Positions 53,544 to 63,742 of a stretch of 64,000 nucleotides of DNA are shown here, piece by piece. Both the position numbers and the translations under genes were made by a program. The stretch comes from CAWJTN01 sp963845895. Its GTDB lineage: Bacteria > Patescibacteriota > Microgenomatia > UBA1406 > GWC2-37-13. The notes below the pieces were generated by a model. It worked only from the letters and a program-made list of their open reading frames with translations, was not told the DNA's origin and ran no database searches. The first letter of the stretch is position 1. Each line of letters begins with the position of its first letter. The stretch covers positions 1,116,001 through 1,180,000 of the forward strand of contig CAWJTN010000001.1 in NCBI GenBank assembly GCA_963845895.1, written 5' to 3'.

Positions 53544-54155
53544 TTAAGGTGTAGGAGTTGGAGTTGGGCTAGGAGTTAAAGTTGGAGTTGTGGTTGTTGG
53601 GCTTGGAGTTGGAGAATCGCTTGGAGTTGAGGTAGCTGATGTCGTTGGAGTAGCTTCTTGAAATATTTTACCACCTGTGACTACCACGATATCAAACTCG
53701 CTTGTCTTATCTAGATGAGTGGAATCGATTACAATATCATTAAAATTTGCTTTAAGAGTGTCTTTTATGTCACTAGCCACATCATCAAAACTATCTCTAG
53801 CCGTTATGGTTGTGACTTTATTATCGTAGGTTTTCGCATTAGCCGCTTTGATATTGTCAGGATTATATCCTGCCTTTTTAAGAGCATCGATAGCAATACC
53901 TGCTTGACCGGGAGTACCAGTACCATTTAATACCTGGATCTTTACAGAACTTTTATCAATTTTAGGTTTTTCCGTAGGGGATAGTTGCGTCTTTTGAACC
54001 ACTGCGGACTTTTTTTGAACAGATTTATTAGACTGTCGAAATACAAGGAAACCTCCAATAAGTATAACTAAAACAAATATTACAACGATAATAGCAGTCC
54101 TATCCTTTTTATTTCCTGTTTGTTGATTCGGATTAAGTGAAATCGGTTCTTGCAT
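53544..54155 (-). CDS. Membrane-anchored LytR_C-domain protein
   Basis: About 203 aa, read from the ATG at 54155 (TTGCAA and TATATA boxes upstream). A short cytoplasmic start is followed by one transmembrane segment (AIIVVIFVLVILIGGFLVF), a linker, and a LytR_C domain (VKIQVLNGTGTPGQAGIAID, AGYNPDNIKAANAKTYDNK, FDIVVVTGGKIF). A Thr/Pro/Ser-rich tail closes the protein. The domain is usually found on envelope proteins near LytR-CpsA-Psr enzymes. The catalytic LCP domain is absent here. Confidence 0.8.
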   Translation of the reverse strand: MQEPISLNPNQQTGNKKDRTAIIVVIFVLVILIGGFLVFRQSNKSVQKKSAVVQKTQLSPTEKPKIDKSSVKIQVLNGTGTPGQAGIAIDALKKAGYNPDNIKAANAKTYDNKVTTITARDSFDDVASDIKDTLKANFNDIVIDSTHLDKTSEFDIVVVTGGKIFQEATPTTSATSTPSDSPTPSPTTTTPTLTPSPTPTPTP

Positions 54156-54277
54156 ACCAATATATATACCATTAATTTTAAAATTTGCAAGCGCTAAAAG
54201 TAAACCGTTCAAGTGCACTATTATTTATATTTCCGTTTTGTTTTTAGATAAATCCTCATATATAATCTATTAATTGT

Positions 54278-54916
54278 ATGCTTGATAAATTGATTAAAGC
54301 TGTAACAGGGTTAATCATATCTTTTATATCAACGACTGGATATACTGGGATTTTTCTTTTAATGTCAGCCGAATCGGCTCTAATTCCCATTCCCTCCGAG
54401 GTTACTATGCCTTTTGCGGGTTTTTTAGCCTATCAAGGCAAACTTAATATTTTTCTTGTAATTATTGTTGGTGCTTTGGCAAATCTTTTCGGTTCGTTGC
54501 TGGCTTTTGCTCTTGGTTGGTGGGGAGAAGAACATCTTGTCAGACAGCTTATTAGAAAATACGGAAAATATTTGCTGATCTCGGAGCATGAATACGATAG
54601 ATCGGAAAAATGGTTTAGAAAATATGGTGAAGGAATCGTTTTTTTCTCCAGGGTTCTGCCGATCGTCAGAACATTTGTCTCTTTACCGGCAGGAATTGCA
54701 GAAATGAATATCTATCGATTTACAATTTTCACCTTTTTAGGGTCTCTAATTTGGTCATCGGTTCTGGCATATATTGGTTTTATGTTAGGTCAAAACTGGA
54801 ATTCTATTGAGATTTATTATCGTAAATTCGAGTTCATTATAATATTTATAGCGGTTATAACCGTTATCTACTATATTTACCATAAAATAAGAAAAGCAAC
54901 TTCTAAAAAGTCTTAA
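54278..54916 (+). CDS. DedA family membrane protein
   Basis: A 212 aa protein. The DedA/SNARE-associated signature ESALIPIPSEVTMPFAGFLAY and the downstream GSLLAFALGWWGEEHLVRQ and RVLPIVRTFVSLPAGIAEM (the conserved R...P-G-x-x-x-M region) are clear. About five hydrophobic segments are present. The family is thought to act as undecaprenyl-phosphate or phospholipid translocases. Divergent from the LytR_C gene. Confidence 0.9.
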   Translation: MLDKLIKAVTGLIISFISTTGYTGIFLLMSAESALIPIPSEVTMPFAGFLAYQGKLNIFLVIIVGALANLFGSLLAFALGWWGEEHLVRQLIRKYGKYLLISEHEYDRSEKWFRKYGEGIVFFSRVLPIVRTFVSLPAGIAEMNIYRFTIFTFLGSLIWSSVLAYIGFMLGQNWNSIEIYYRKFEFIIIFIAVITVIYYIYHKIRKATSKKS

Positions 54917-55057
54917 AAACTGCTATACTTATAAGTTTCTCAATTTTATAAGATTGAAAACGTAAATATTTTTTTTGAGCTTTTAAGGAGCCGATGAGTT
55001 TGGAGGGATGTTCCTATTAAGCGAAAAAAACGATATTAAGTTTTCAAAAATATATCT

Positions 55058-57153
55058 ATGTTTAAACTATCTTCTACATTTAAACCGACAGGTGATCAGC
55101 CACAGGCAATTGATAAATTAAGCCAAGGTATTCTTTCTGGTTTTAAAAACCAAGTTCTTTTAGGTGTAACAGGATCAGGCAAGACTTTTACAATGGCAAA
55201 TATTGTTCAAAAACTTCAGATGCCAGCACTGGTTATTTCTCATAATAAAACACTAGCTGGGCAGCTTTATCAGGAATTGAGAAATTTTTTTCCAAAAAAT
55301 GCCGTTTCCTACTTTGTTTCTTACTACGATTTTTATCAACCTGAAGCCTATATTCCCCAGACTGATACCTACATTGAGAAAGAAGCGGAAATTAATGATT
55401 TGATAGATAAACTAAGACTTCAAACCACAACAAATATTTTAACAAGAACTGACACCATAGTTGTGGCATCCGTTTCCTGCATTTATAACATAGGTTCACC
55501 AGTAGAGTATGGTAAATTCATAGCGGAAATAAATGTTGGTGATCTGTCGGATTGGAAAAAAATATCCCATAGACTAGTTGAACTTCTTTATGACCGTTCC
55601 GAATTCGAGTTTAAAAGAGGCACTTTTCGTATAAGAGGAGACTATATGGATTTATATCCGGCTTATGAGGATTTTGGTTATCGTTTATATTCTAAAAATG
55701 GCAAAATCGGAAAAATCATCAAATTCGATCCACTTTCAGGAAAAGAAATTAAAAACTTGTCCCGAGTAAAATCGAGGGATTCGAAATTCGAAATTCGAAA
55801 TTTAATAATATATCCTGCTAAACACTATCTTACCGATCCAGTTATCTTTAAATCTGCCGAACAACAGATCAGGGATGATCTTAAAAAGAATCTTCTGTGC
55901 TCAAATCTCAAGGTAAACACGCAGAAGCGGAGAGGTTGATCAGAAGAGTAAATTATGATCTGGAGATGATTAAGGAAGTGGGGTATGTCAATGGGATTGA
56001 AAACTATTCCCGGTATTTTGATGGCAGAAAGCCCGGAGATCCGCCTTATTCGTTGGTTGATTATTTTAAAAAAGCCTACGGAGATAAATTTATAGTGTTT
56101 ATTGATGAGTCTCACATGACTGTCCCACAGCTTAGAGGGATGTTTAACGGTGATCATGCAAGAAAAAAAACACTCATAGATTTTGGTTTCAGACTTAATG
56201 CCGCATTTGACAACCGGCCTTTGAAATTTGATGAATTTTATAGATTACCGCCACATCTCATCTACGTTTCAGCTACTCCCGATGAGTGGGAGATTTCAAT
56301 GTCAAATGTTAAATCTCAAATGTCAAATCCCAGAATACAAAAGCATTTTAAAAACGCAAGTTATAACGGAATAGCAAAACAGCTTGTTAGACCGACGGGA
56401 ATAGTTGATCCGAAAATTATAATCAGACCGGCAAAAAATGAGGTAACAGATTTGATTAATGAAAGCGAAAAACGAGTTAAACGTGGACAAAAAATACTAG
56501 TAACAACACTCACAAAAAAAATGGCAGAAGATCTTACAGAATTTGTTAAAGAAAAAAGTATAAGGGCAGCCTATCTTCATTCAGACATTAAAACTTTGGA
56601 AAGATCAGATGTACTAGATAATTTAAGGAAAAATGAGTTTGATGTCTTGATCGGAGTAAACCTTCTAAGAGAAGGTTTGGATCTGCCGGAAGTTTCGCTA
56701 GTTGCAATACTGGATGGTGATAAGGAGGGTTTTTTACGCTCTAAGACATCACTAATTCAGACCATGGGTAGAGCTTCAAGAAATGTTACCGGTGAAGTGA
56801 TCATTTATGCCGACACCATGACTAAGTCAATCAAAGAAGCGGTAGCCGAGATTGACAGAAGAAGGGCTTATCAAGTAGAATACAACATTAAAAATAAAAT
56901 TACTCCTAAGACGATCTATAAGCCGTTAAGAGAAAAAATCATAGAAGATGCAGAACCGTATCTATTTCTTGATAATAAAAAAACAGACTACACTGAAAAA
57001 TTTCTTGACAAGATCAATCCCGATGCTTTAACACCATATGATAAAAAAAGAACGGTAAAAAGACTTGAAAAAGAAATGAAAAGACAAGCAGAGGACTTAA
57101 ATTTTGAGTTTGCTATTAAAATAAGAGAGAAGATACGAGAACTAAATGAATAA
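55058..57153 (+). CDS. uvrB: Excinuclease ABC subunit B, interrupted by a frameshift
   Basis: The first frame (55058-55939) has QVLLGVTGSGKTFTMANIVQ (Walker A), the beta-hairpin region YYDFYQPEAYIPQTDTYIEK and IYPAKHYLTDP. The second frame (from about 55897 to 57153) continues LKSQGKHAEAERLIRRVNYD, VFIDESHMTVPQLRGM, GRASRNVTGEVIIYAD and the C-terminal UVR motif. The join needs one extra base near 55894-55899 (CTTCTGTG where CTTCTTGTG would restore the frame). A single-base deletion or a sequencing error explains it. UvrB verifies damage in nucleotide excision repair. Confidence 0.88.
55770..55812 (+). repeat. Short-period AT repeat inside the uvrB coding sequence
   Basis: GATTCGAAATTCGAAATTCGAAAT adds about 12 residues (KSRDSKFEIRNL) between the DPLSGKEIKNLSRV strand and IYPAKHY, where other UvrB proteins run straight on. 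A second AAATGTTAAATCTCAAATGTC stretch at 56298-56335 encodes MSNVKSQMSNPR in a loop. Confidence 0.6.
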
Positions 57154-57291
57154 ATATACAAATGATAAATAAACAAATAAATGAATCAATGTTTTAATAA
57201 TAAAATGATTTAATAATTAATTCATTTCTTCATTTAGAAATTTATTTGTAATTTGTCGGATTTGTTTATTTGATTATTAAAATATTTTAAT
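57154..57291 (+). repeat. Low-complexity AT gap between uvrB and uvrA
   Basis: Variants of AAATAAATGAAT, AATAAATATACAAATG and TTCATTTAGAAATTTATTTG. No gene seen; it may carry the uvrA promoter. Confidence 0.5.
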
Positions 57292-60171
57292 ATGTTAGAT
57301 TACATCAAAATACGGGGGGCTAGACAACATAACCTAAAAAATATCAACCTGGATATTCCCAAGAATAAGTTTGTTGTGATTACCGGAGTATCCGGTTCGG
57401 GCAAATCATCTTTGGCATTCGATACGATTTATGCCGAAGGCCAAAGACGCTATGTAGAGTCGCTGTCGGCCTATGCCAGGCAGTTTCTTGGTGTTATGGA
57501 TAAACCTGATGTTGATTTAATTGAAGGACTTTCGCCATCAATCTCAATTGATCAAAAAACTGTTTCTCATAATCCAAGATCAACCGTCGGAACAATTACT
57601 GAAATCTATGATTTTCTAAGACTCCTTTTTGCCCGGGTTGGTCATCCACACTGTCCTATCTGCGGTAGAGAGATTACTAAACTTTCCATCGACGAAATAG
57701 TTAAAAAAATTCTCAATGAAATCGAAAAACAAGTTTTGAAAGATAAAATAAAACCTCAAAAATATCAAATCCTCTCGCCTATCGTCAGACTAAAAAAAGG
57801 AGAGTTTAAAGATCTTTTTGAAAATGTAAGATCCAAAGGTTTTACTTCAGTGGTTATCGATGAAAAAACATTTTCGTTAAACGAAGATATTCAATTAATA
57901 AAAACAAACAAACATGATATTAATGTCATAATAGATACCTTGTTTATCTCCAACAAGGAATATAAAGACGAATTATTTAAAGCAAATCTAACATCAAGAA
58001 TAACAAATGATATCGAGCAGTCAATAAATCTTTCCGATGGATTGGTAATTTTAAAACTACCGTCAATAGAACATCTCTACTCGGAGAAATTTTCCTGTCC
58101 AAACTGTAATATTTCTTTACCAGAGATAGAACCAAGGATGTTTTCTTTCAACTCTCCGATAGGCGCCTGTACAAAATGTAAGGGTATAGGAACAATCTAT
58201 CGGGTTGATCCGGAGTTAATATTAAACAAAAGTCTAAGTGTAAATGAAGGTGGTATAATACCTTTTTCCAAATTTTACTTCGCCGAAACATGGTATATAA
58301 GGCTTATTAAAAAAGCAGCAGTGGAAGAAAATATCGATCTAAATACATCACTAGGTGAACTTTCAAAAGAAAAACTAGACATGCTTCTTTACGGCACTGA
58401 TAAAGTTTATCGCGTTCCGGGAATGAATAGATTTGGCAAGAATACCGTAATCTACGAAAAATTTGATGGTGTCGTTAATGAGCTAACACGTCGGTACTTC
58501 GACACTCAATCAGACTATGCAAGTATGGATATACAAAAATATATGCGGGAAGAGATATGCAACATGTGTAAAGGAAAAAAACTTAAGCCTGAAGTACTGT
58601 CCATTACCATAAATAAAAAAAATATATCTGATTTATCGGAGATGTCCGTAACTCAACTAATGAACTACTTTGATAATAAGCAAGATCTAAATCTCAACCA
58701 GTATGCGAAAGAAATTGCCCAACCTATTTTTAAGGAAATAAATACAAGATTGACATTTCTGAAAAACGTTGGACTTTCTTACTTAACAGTCGCCAGAGCG
58801 GCAAGATCTTTATCTAGCGGCGAGCTTCAAAGGATAAGATTGGCGTCCCAAATAGGAACTGGTTTGACAGGTGTTTTATACGTTCTTGACGAACCTTCAA
58901 TAGGTTTACACCCAAAAGATCTATCCGCTCTGATAAAGACATTGATTAACTTAAAAAATTTAGGAAATACTATTATTGTTGTAGAACATGATAAAGAAAC
59001 AATTGAGTCTGCCGAGCATATAATAGAGTTAGGTCCTCTTGCGGGAAAACACGGTGGCAATGTCATATTTACAGGCACCGTAAATAATTTAAAGAAAAAT
59101 AAAAAAGCATTAACAGGACAGTATTTATCCGGCAAAAGGATGATTAAAAGGAGAAATGTGGACTTGAATCTAAATAAAGGAAAGATAACATTAAGCGGTG
59201 CAAATGAATATAATTTAAAAAATATTAATATAGATATTCCTCTTGGAAATATGATTGCGGTTACAGGTGTTTCAGGATCTGGAAAGTCTACTCTAGTCGT
59301 TGAAACACTCTACCCAGCCTTAAAATACTATCTCAATGGTTATTATCAGGATCGAATAGGAAAATTCAAACGACTTGAAGGCCAACAATATTTGGAAAAA
59401 GTATACCTTGTTGACCAGTCACCTATCGGCAGAACGCCAAGATCAAATCCGGCGACCTATGTTGGTTTCTTTGATGAAATAAGAGAAATTTATTCTCAGA
59501 CGGTTGACGCTAAAGTAAAAGGTTTCAAGAAAGGTAGATTTTCTTTTAATCTAAGAGGCGGAAGATGTGAAAAATGTCAGGGAGCCGGTGTTATTAAGAT
59601 TGAGATGCAGTTTTTGCCGGACGTTTATGTCACCTGTGACATCTGCGAAGGTAAACGTTATAACAGAGAAACACTTGAAGTTAAATATAAAGGGATCAAT
59701 ATTTATGAAATACTAAAATTGACAGTTGATGAAGCCACGGATTTTTTCATAAATCATCCCAAAATTTCAAATAAGTTAATATTATTAAAAAATGTCGGAT
59801 TGGGATATATCGAACTGGGTCAACCCGCTCCTACTTTATCAGGAGGAGAAGCTCAAAGGATAAAACTTGCCAATGAACTTTCAAAAAAGGATTCAGGAAG
59901 TAACTTATATATTTTAGATGAACCGACTACGGGTCTTCATTTCTATGACATAGAAAAACTTTTAAACACTCTGCACCAGTTGGTTGAGAAAGGTAATACG
60001 GTTGTTGTCATTGAACATAACCTGGATGTTATAAAAAATTGCCAATATATCATCGATTTAGGACCTGAAGGAGGAGATAAGGGTGGGTATGTGATTTATC
60101 AAGGAACAATTGACAGAATTTTAAAAGAAAAGAAATCCTATACTGCACAATATTTAGGTAAAATTATGTAA
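57292..60171 (+). CDS. uvrA: Excinuclease ABC subunit A
   Basis: A 959 aa protein, full length. It has two ABC modules: Walker A VTGVSGSGKSSLAFDTIYAE near residue 30 and GVSGSGKSTLV in the second half; signature motifs LSSGELQRIRLASQIG and LSGGEAQRIKLANELS; Walker B VLDEPSIGLHP and LDEPTTGLHF; and zinc sites CPIC, CPNC...CTKC and CEKC...CDIC. It scans DNA for damage and loads UvrB. The stop codon overlaps the start of the next gene by one base (TAATG). Confidence 0.97.
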   Translation: MLDYIKIRGARQHNLKNINLDIPKNKFVVITGVSGSGKSSLAFDTIYAEGQRRYVESLSAYARQFLGVMDKPDVDLIEGLSPSISIDQKTVSHNPRSTVGTITEIYDFLRLLFARVGHPHCPICGREITKLSIDEIVKKILNEIEKQVLKDKIKPQKYQILSPIVRLKKGEFKDLFENVRSKGFTSVVIDEKTFSLNEDIQLIKTNKHDINVIIDTLFISNKEYKDELFKANLTSRITNDIEQSINLSDGLVILKLPSIEHLYSEKFSCPNCNISLPEIEPRMFSFNSPIGACTKCKGIGTIYRVDPELILNKSLSVNEGGIIPFSKFYFAETWYIRLIKKAAVEENIDLNTSLGELSKEKLDMLLYGTDKVYRVPGMNRFGKNTVIYEKFDGVVNELTRRYFDTQSDYASMDIQKYMREEICNMCKGKKLKPEVLSITINKKNISDLSEMSVTQLMNYFDNKQDLNLNQYAKEIAQPIFKEINTRLTFLKNVGLSYLTVARAARSLSSGELQRIRLASQIGTGLTGVLYVLDEPSIGLHPKDLSALIKTLINLKNLGNTIIVVEHDKETIESAEHIIELGPLAGKHGGNVIFTGTVNNLKKNKKALTGQYLSGKRMIKRRNVDLNLNKGKITLSGANEYNLKNINIDIPLGNMIAVTGVSGSGKSTLVVETLYPALKYYLNGYYQDRIGKFKRLEGQQYLEKVYLVDQSPIGRTPRSNPATYVGFFDEIREIYSQTVDAKVKGFKKGRFSFNLRGGRCEKCQGAGVIKIEMQFLPDVYVTCDICEGKRYNRETLEVKYKGINIYEILKLTVDEATDFFINHPKISNKLILLKNVGLGYIELGQPAPTLSGGEAQRIKLANELSKKDSGSNLYILDEPTTGLHFYDIEKLLNTLHQLVEKGNTVVVIEHNLDVIKNCQYIIDLGPEGGDKGGYVIYQGTIDRILKEKKSYTAQYLGKIM

Positions 60172-62006
60172 TGATAAACAAAATATTTAAAATATTTTTC
60201 TGCTTTATTCTTTCTTCCATGCTCTATCTTCTAATTTCAAGTTATTCTTATGCTCAAGATTCGCGAAATGACTATCAGGTTGAGTATTTTTTAAATAAAA
60301 ATGGGAATCAACTTCAAACAAAAGTAAGTTTTGATATAAAAATTACCAACCTCCGATCGGACGTTTATGTCAAACAGTTCACCTTAAGTTTCCCGAGCTC
60401 CTTCTTAATTCACAACATTAATGCTGCCGATGATCACATCACGCTCACTCCAACTATTGCCACTAAAAATAACTTAACTAACATTACTCTCCAATTCTCA
60501 AATCCGACAACCGGTAGAAATTCAGTTAACAATTTTCATCTAGAGTTTAATCAAGATAACTTATTCGTGGTAAACGGAAATATCTGGGAAGTGATTATAC
60601 CAACAATAGAAGACAGAAAAGATAGCAGCTATAAAATAGTTGTTGATTTACCAGAAAATAATAATAAAAAAATATCAATCGCTAAACCAATTCCTGACAC
60701 AATTGCTGGCAATCAAATAATCTGGAATAACCCGTCAGAAAAAACAGTCTATGCCGTCTTCGGTAACGAACAATTTTATAAGACTTCACTAACTTATCAT
60801 CTAAAGAATGACCAAATTATACCTGTTTATACCGACATAGCTTTTCCTCCCGATACGCTTTACCAAAAAATTTATCTAGACAAAATATCACCTGTGCCGA
60901 ATCAAATATTTCAAGATGAAGACGGAAATTTATTAGGCAGATATATACTAGGGCCTGGTTCAAAAAAAAACGTTATCTTTACCGGTACAATCGCCGTATT
61001 TTCACAGCCGAGAGATGAACTGTTACCAATTATTGCAAGAAATTTTTTGCAGTCAAAAAAATATCTCTTATCTCCTGAAAAATATTGGAATATAACAAAT
61101 CAGAGTAAAATCAACGGCATATCCACCAACCTTAAAGATGTTTACGATTTCGTTGTAAAAAAACTTCACTATAACTATCAAAAAATTAATAGTAATAAAA
61201 AAAGACTGGGGGCGGATCTTACATTAGATAATACAAGCCAAGCAGTTTGTATGGAGTTTACAGACCTATTTATAGCAATCACTAGAGAAAAAGGAATCTA
61301 TTCAAGGGAAATTGAAGGTTATGGTTTTTCCCAAAATACAAATTTAAGACCGCTTTCTTTAGTTTCAGACATACTTCATTCCTGGCCAGAGTACTTCGAT
61401 ATAAAAAAAAATTTTTGGATTCCGCTTGACCCTACCTGGGAAAATACATCTGGTATAGATTATTTCTCATCATTTGATCTTAATCACATTGTTTTTGCTA
61501 TTCATGGTATGAACTCCGAATATCCCCTGCCCGCTGGAGCGTATAAATTTGAAGATTCAAAAGATGTAAATATTTCAGCTACCCAAAGTTTACCTAAAGA
61601 AACCATAAATTTGTCAGTTGGAAACGTTTCCTTTCCTAAAAAAATAAATGACCAAGATTTATATCAAACAAAGTTGGTTTTGAAAAACAATGGTGATACA
61701 TATATTTGGAATAAAAATATCACAATTTCCACGACAGGACTTGTTATAATGCCTAGTACGTTACTAATAGATTCGCTAGCTCCATATGAAGAGAAAACAT
61801 TTGTTTTTTCCTATAGATTAGATAAATCTAATAAATCAAATTTAGCAGGTTTAACAATAACATTACCTTCTGGTAAACAAATGAAAGCACAATTTGCAGT
61901 CGTTTCTTATTACTATGATTTAGGATTAAAACTTTCCTTAATAATTTTAGTTATATCGACATTAATATTATATTTTATAAATAAAAAAAGAAATGCTAGA
62001 CATTAG
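60171..62006 (+). CDS. Secreted transglutaminase-like protein, membrane-anchored
   Basis: A 611 aa protein. A signal peptide or anchor (IFKIFFCFILSSMLYLLISS) is followed by a beta-rich region of about 290 residues, then a transglutaminase/protease-like domain with the Cys of QAVCMEFTDLFIAITREKGI, His in HSWPEYF and Asp in WIPLDPTWEN, a further beta-sandwich, and a C-terminal transmembrane helix (LKLSLIILVISTLILYFI). It likely acts outside the membrane. It is cotranscribed between uvrA and uvrC (overlaps of 1 and 14 bases), which is an odd place for an envelope protein. Confidence 0.85.
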   Translation: MINKIFKIFFCFILSSMLYLLISSYSYAQDSRNDYQVEYFLNKNGNQLQTKVSFDIKITNLRSDVYVKQFTLSFPSSFLIHNINAADDHITLTPTIATKNNLTNITLQFSNPTTGRNSVNNFHLEFNQDNLFVVNGNIWEVIIPTIEDRKDSSYKIVVDLPENNNKKISIAKPIPDTIAGNQIIWNNPSEKTVYAVFGNEQFYKTSLTYHLKNDQIIPVYTDIAFPPDTLYQKIYLDKISPVPNQIFQDEDGNLLGRYILGPGSKKNVIFTGTIAVFSQPRDELLPIIARNFLQSKKYLLSPEKYWNITNQSKINGISTNLKDVYDFVVKKLHYNYQKINSNKKRLGADLTLDNTSQAVCMEFTDLFIAITREKGIYSREIEGYGFSQNTNLRPLSLVSDILHSWPEYFDIKKNFWIPLDPTWENTSGIDYFSSFDLNHIVFAIHGMNSEYPLPAGAYKFEDSKDVNISATQSLPKETINLSVGNVSFPKKINDQDLYQTKLVLKNNGDTYIWNKNITISTTGLVIMPSTLLIDSLAPYEEKTFVFSYRLDKSNKSNLAGLTITLPSGKQMKAQFAVVSYYYDLGLKLSLIILVISTLILYFINKKRNARH

Positions 62007-63264
62007 TTCTGTTCCTCCTTCAACAGGAGTTTATATTTTTAAAAATAATGAAGATGTCTTATATGTTGGGAAATCGATTTCCATCAAGGCAAGGCTAGCC
62101 TCTCATATAGAGAATGCCAAACTTGACGCTAAAGAAGCGGCAATCATAAATTCTAGCAATAAAATTGAGTATATCTTAACCGATTCAGAGTTTAAAGCTC
62201 TTCTATTAGAGTCTAATCTTATCCAAAAATATCATCCAAAATACAATAGAAGGTGGATGGATGATAAAAGTTTTTTGTATATAAAGGTTACGGTTAAAGA
62301 TGAGTTTCCTAAAATTTACTCTGTTAGGCGAGAAGATGATAAAAAATCTGCCTACTTTGGTCCGTTTCCATCACAAAAAGACGTCAACGAAATATTAAGA
62401 ACCATAAGAAGAATTTTTCCATTTTGCACACAGAAAAAAATTACAAGATATCCCTGCTTCTATTCTAAAATAGGTCTGTGCAGTCCGTGTCCTAATGAAA
62501 TATCAAATACAAAGGATAAAAAGAAAAGAAACGATCTTAAAAGAATCTACAGATATAATATAAGACAAATTATAAATGTTCTCTCTGGAAAAACTGATCT
62601 AGTACTTAAAAATAGCTATAAAAAACTTAAGGCATTAAGCATCGAGCAGAAATTTGAAGAGGCGCTTAAATTAAGAAATAAGATTCTAAAATTTGAAAAT
62701 TTGATTTATCAAAAACAATTTACTTCAGACATTACGGTAAATTATAATTTATCCGGGAAATCAATCGATGATTTGTTGGAAAGGCTAAGGGATTACTTCA
62801 AAATCGACTCTCTTCATCGTATAGAGTGTTACGATATAAGTAATTTAGGACAAAAAGATTCTACGGCTTCAATGGTCGTTTTTACTGACGGATATCCTGA
62901 CAAAAGTCAGTATAAAAAATTTAAAATTAAAAATTTAAAATTACAGTCAGATATTGATATGTTAGAAGAGGTTATTAAGCGTAGACTGAAGCAAAACTGG
63001 GAAAAACCTAGTCTAATTGTGATAGATGGAGGAACTCCTCAGATTAGAAGAGTTAAAAATGTCCTGGCAATTCAGAATGTTAAAACACCGCTTTTAGGAA
63101 TTGCAAAAAATCCCGATAGGATTATTTTAGGTACAGATCAAATTATAACGGTTAAACCACCTACAAATAGCATTGGATTTAACTTAATTAGAGCAATAAG
63201 AGATGAATCACATCGTTTTGCAAAAAAATATCACCTCTTATTGAGAGAAAGCAAAATGTTATAA
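61993..63264 (+). CDS. uvrC: Excinuclease ABC subunit C, short form
   Basis: A 423 aa protein; usual UvrC has about 600. The GIY-YIG nuclease domain (GVYIFKNNEDVLYVGKSISIKARL), a Cys-rich region, the UVR motif (LSIEQKFEEALKLRNKI) and the RNase H-like 5' nuclease domain (IECYDISNLGQKDSTASMVVF, LIVIDGGTPQI) are present. It ends at RDESHRFAKKYHLLLRESKML, so the C-terminal (HhH)2 DNA-binding domain is missing. It makes both incisions with UvrB. It overlaps the transglutaminase-like gene by 14 bases. Confidence 0.93.
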   Translation: MLDISSVPPSTGVYIFKNNEDVLYVGKSISIKARLASHIENAKLDAKEAAIINSSNKIEYILTDSEFKALLLESNLIQKYHPKYNRRWMDDKSFLYIKVTVKDEFPKIYSVRREDDKKSAYFGPFPSQKDVNEILRTIRRIFPFCTQKKITRYPCFYSKIGLCSPCPNEISNTKDKKKRNDLKRIYRYNIRQIINVLSGKTDLVLKNSYKKLKALSIEQKFEEALKLRNKILKFENLIYQKQFTSDITVNYNLSGKSIDDLLERLRDYFKIDSLHRIECYDISNLGQKDSTASMVVFTDGYPDKSQYKKFKIKNLKLQSDIDMLEEVIKRRLKQNWEKPSLIVIDGGTPQIRRVKNVLAIQNVKTPLLGIAKNPDRIILGTDQIITVKPPTNSIGFNLIRAIRDESHRFAKKYHLLLRESKML

Positions 63265-63266
63265 TT

Positions 63267-63297
63267 GATTATGGATCTTTTTAAACGATCCATAATC
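63267..63297 (+). terminator. Perfect 11-bp hairpin after uvrC
   Basis: GATTATGGATC and GATCCATAATC surround a 9-base T-rich loop, 2 bases after the uvrC stop. There is no U run after the stem, so it may be a terminator on either strand or a protective 3' structure. Confidence 0.6.
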
Positions 63298-63343
63298 ATC
63301 CTGAACAGTTATCTTCAAAAATTAACTGTGAAGGATCTGCAAG

Positions 63344-63742
63344 ATGAAGAGAATCACTAGGATGCTTATTTTTTCAGGTGTAGCAATCTTTCTGACGTCG
63401 CTCTGGGATAAAGGATTTCTGGTTAATTTCCATTTTGCTGTTTTTCTAAAAACATTGGTTATAGTTGCTATTTTTTATTATATTGTTATGCCAATTACAA
63501 AATTAATACTGCTTCCAATAAATTTTTTGACTCTGGGACTGGTTTCAACCTTGGTTTATTTCCTATTATTTTATTTTTTTATAACTCGGTTTTCTTTGAT
63601 AAATATAAAAGATTGGAATTTTTCAGGCTACTCCTTAAATAACTTTTCGATAAGTAAAATGCACATAGGATATCTGTTTAATGTCATTCTATCATCATTT
63701 TCATTATCATTTATAATAAATTGCCTTGAGGCTTTGTTATGA
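63344..63742 (+). CDS. Phage holin family 4-like membrane protein
   Basis: A 132 aa protein with four hydrophobic segments (MLIFSGVAIFLTSLW, FLKTLVIVAIFYYIVMPITKLILLPI, LVSTLVYFLLFYFFITRF, LFNVILSSFSLSFIINCL). The order and the PITKLILLPINFLTLGL stretch match the small PF04020-type membrane proteins that are common in bacteria and not phage-derived. It overlaps secG by 4 bases. Confidence 0.7.
   Translation: MKRITRMLIFSGVAIFLTSLWDKGFLVNFHFAVFLKTLVIVAIFYYIVMPITKLILLPINFLTLGLVSTLVYFLLFYFFITRFSLINIKDWNFSGYSLNNFSISKMHIGYLFNVILSSFSLSFIINCLEALL

Noticed and set aside
53544..54218. Longer start for the LytR_C protein at 54218
   Set aside because: The extra 21 codons overlap the TTGCAA/TATATA promoter; the ATG at 54155 fits better.
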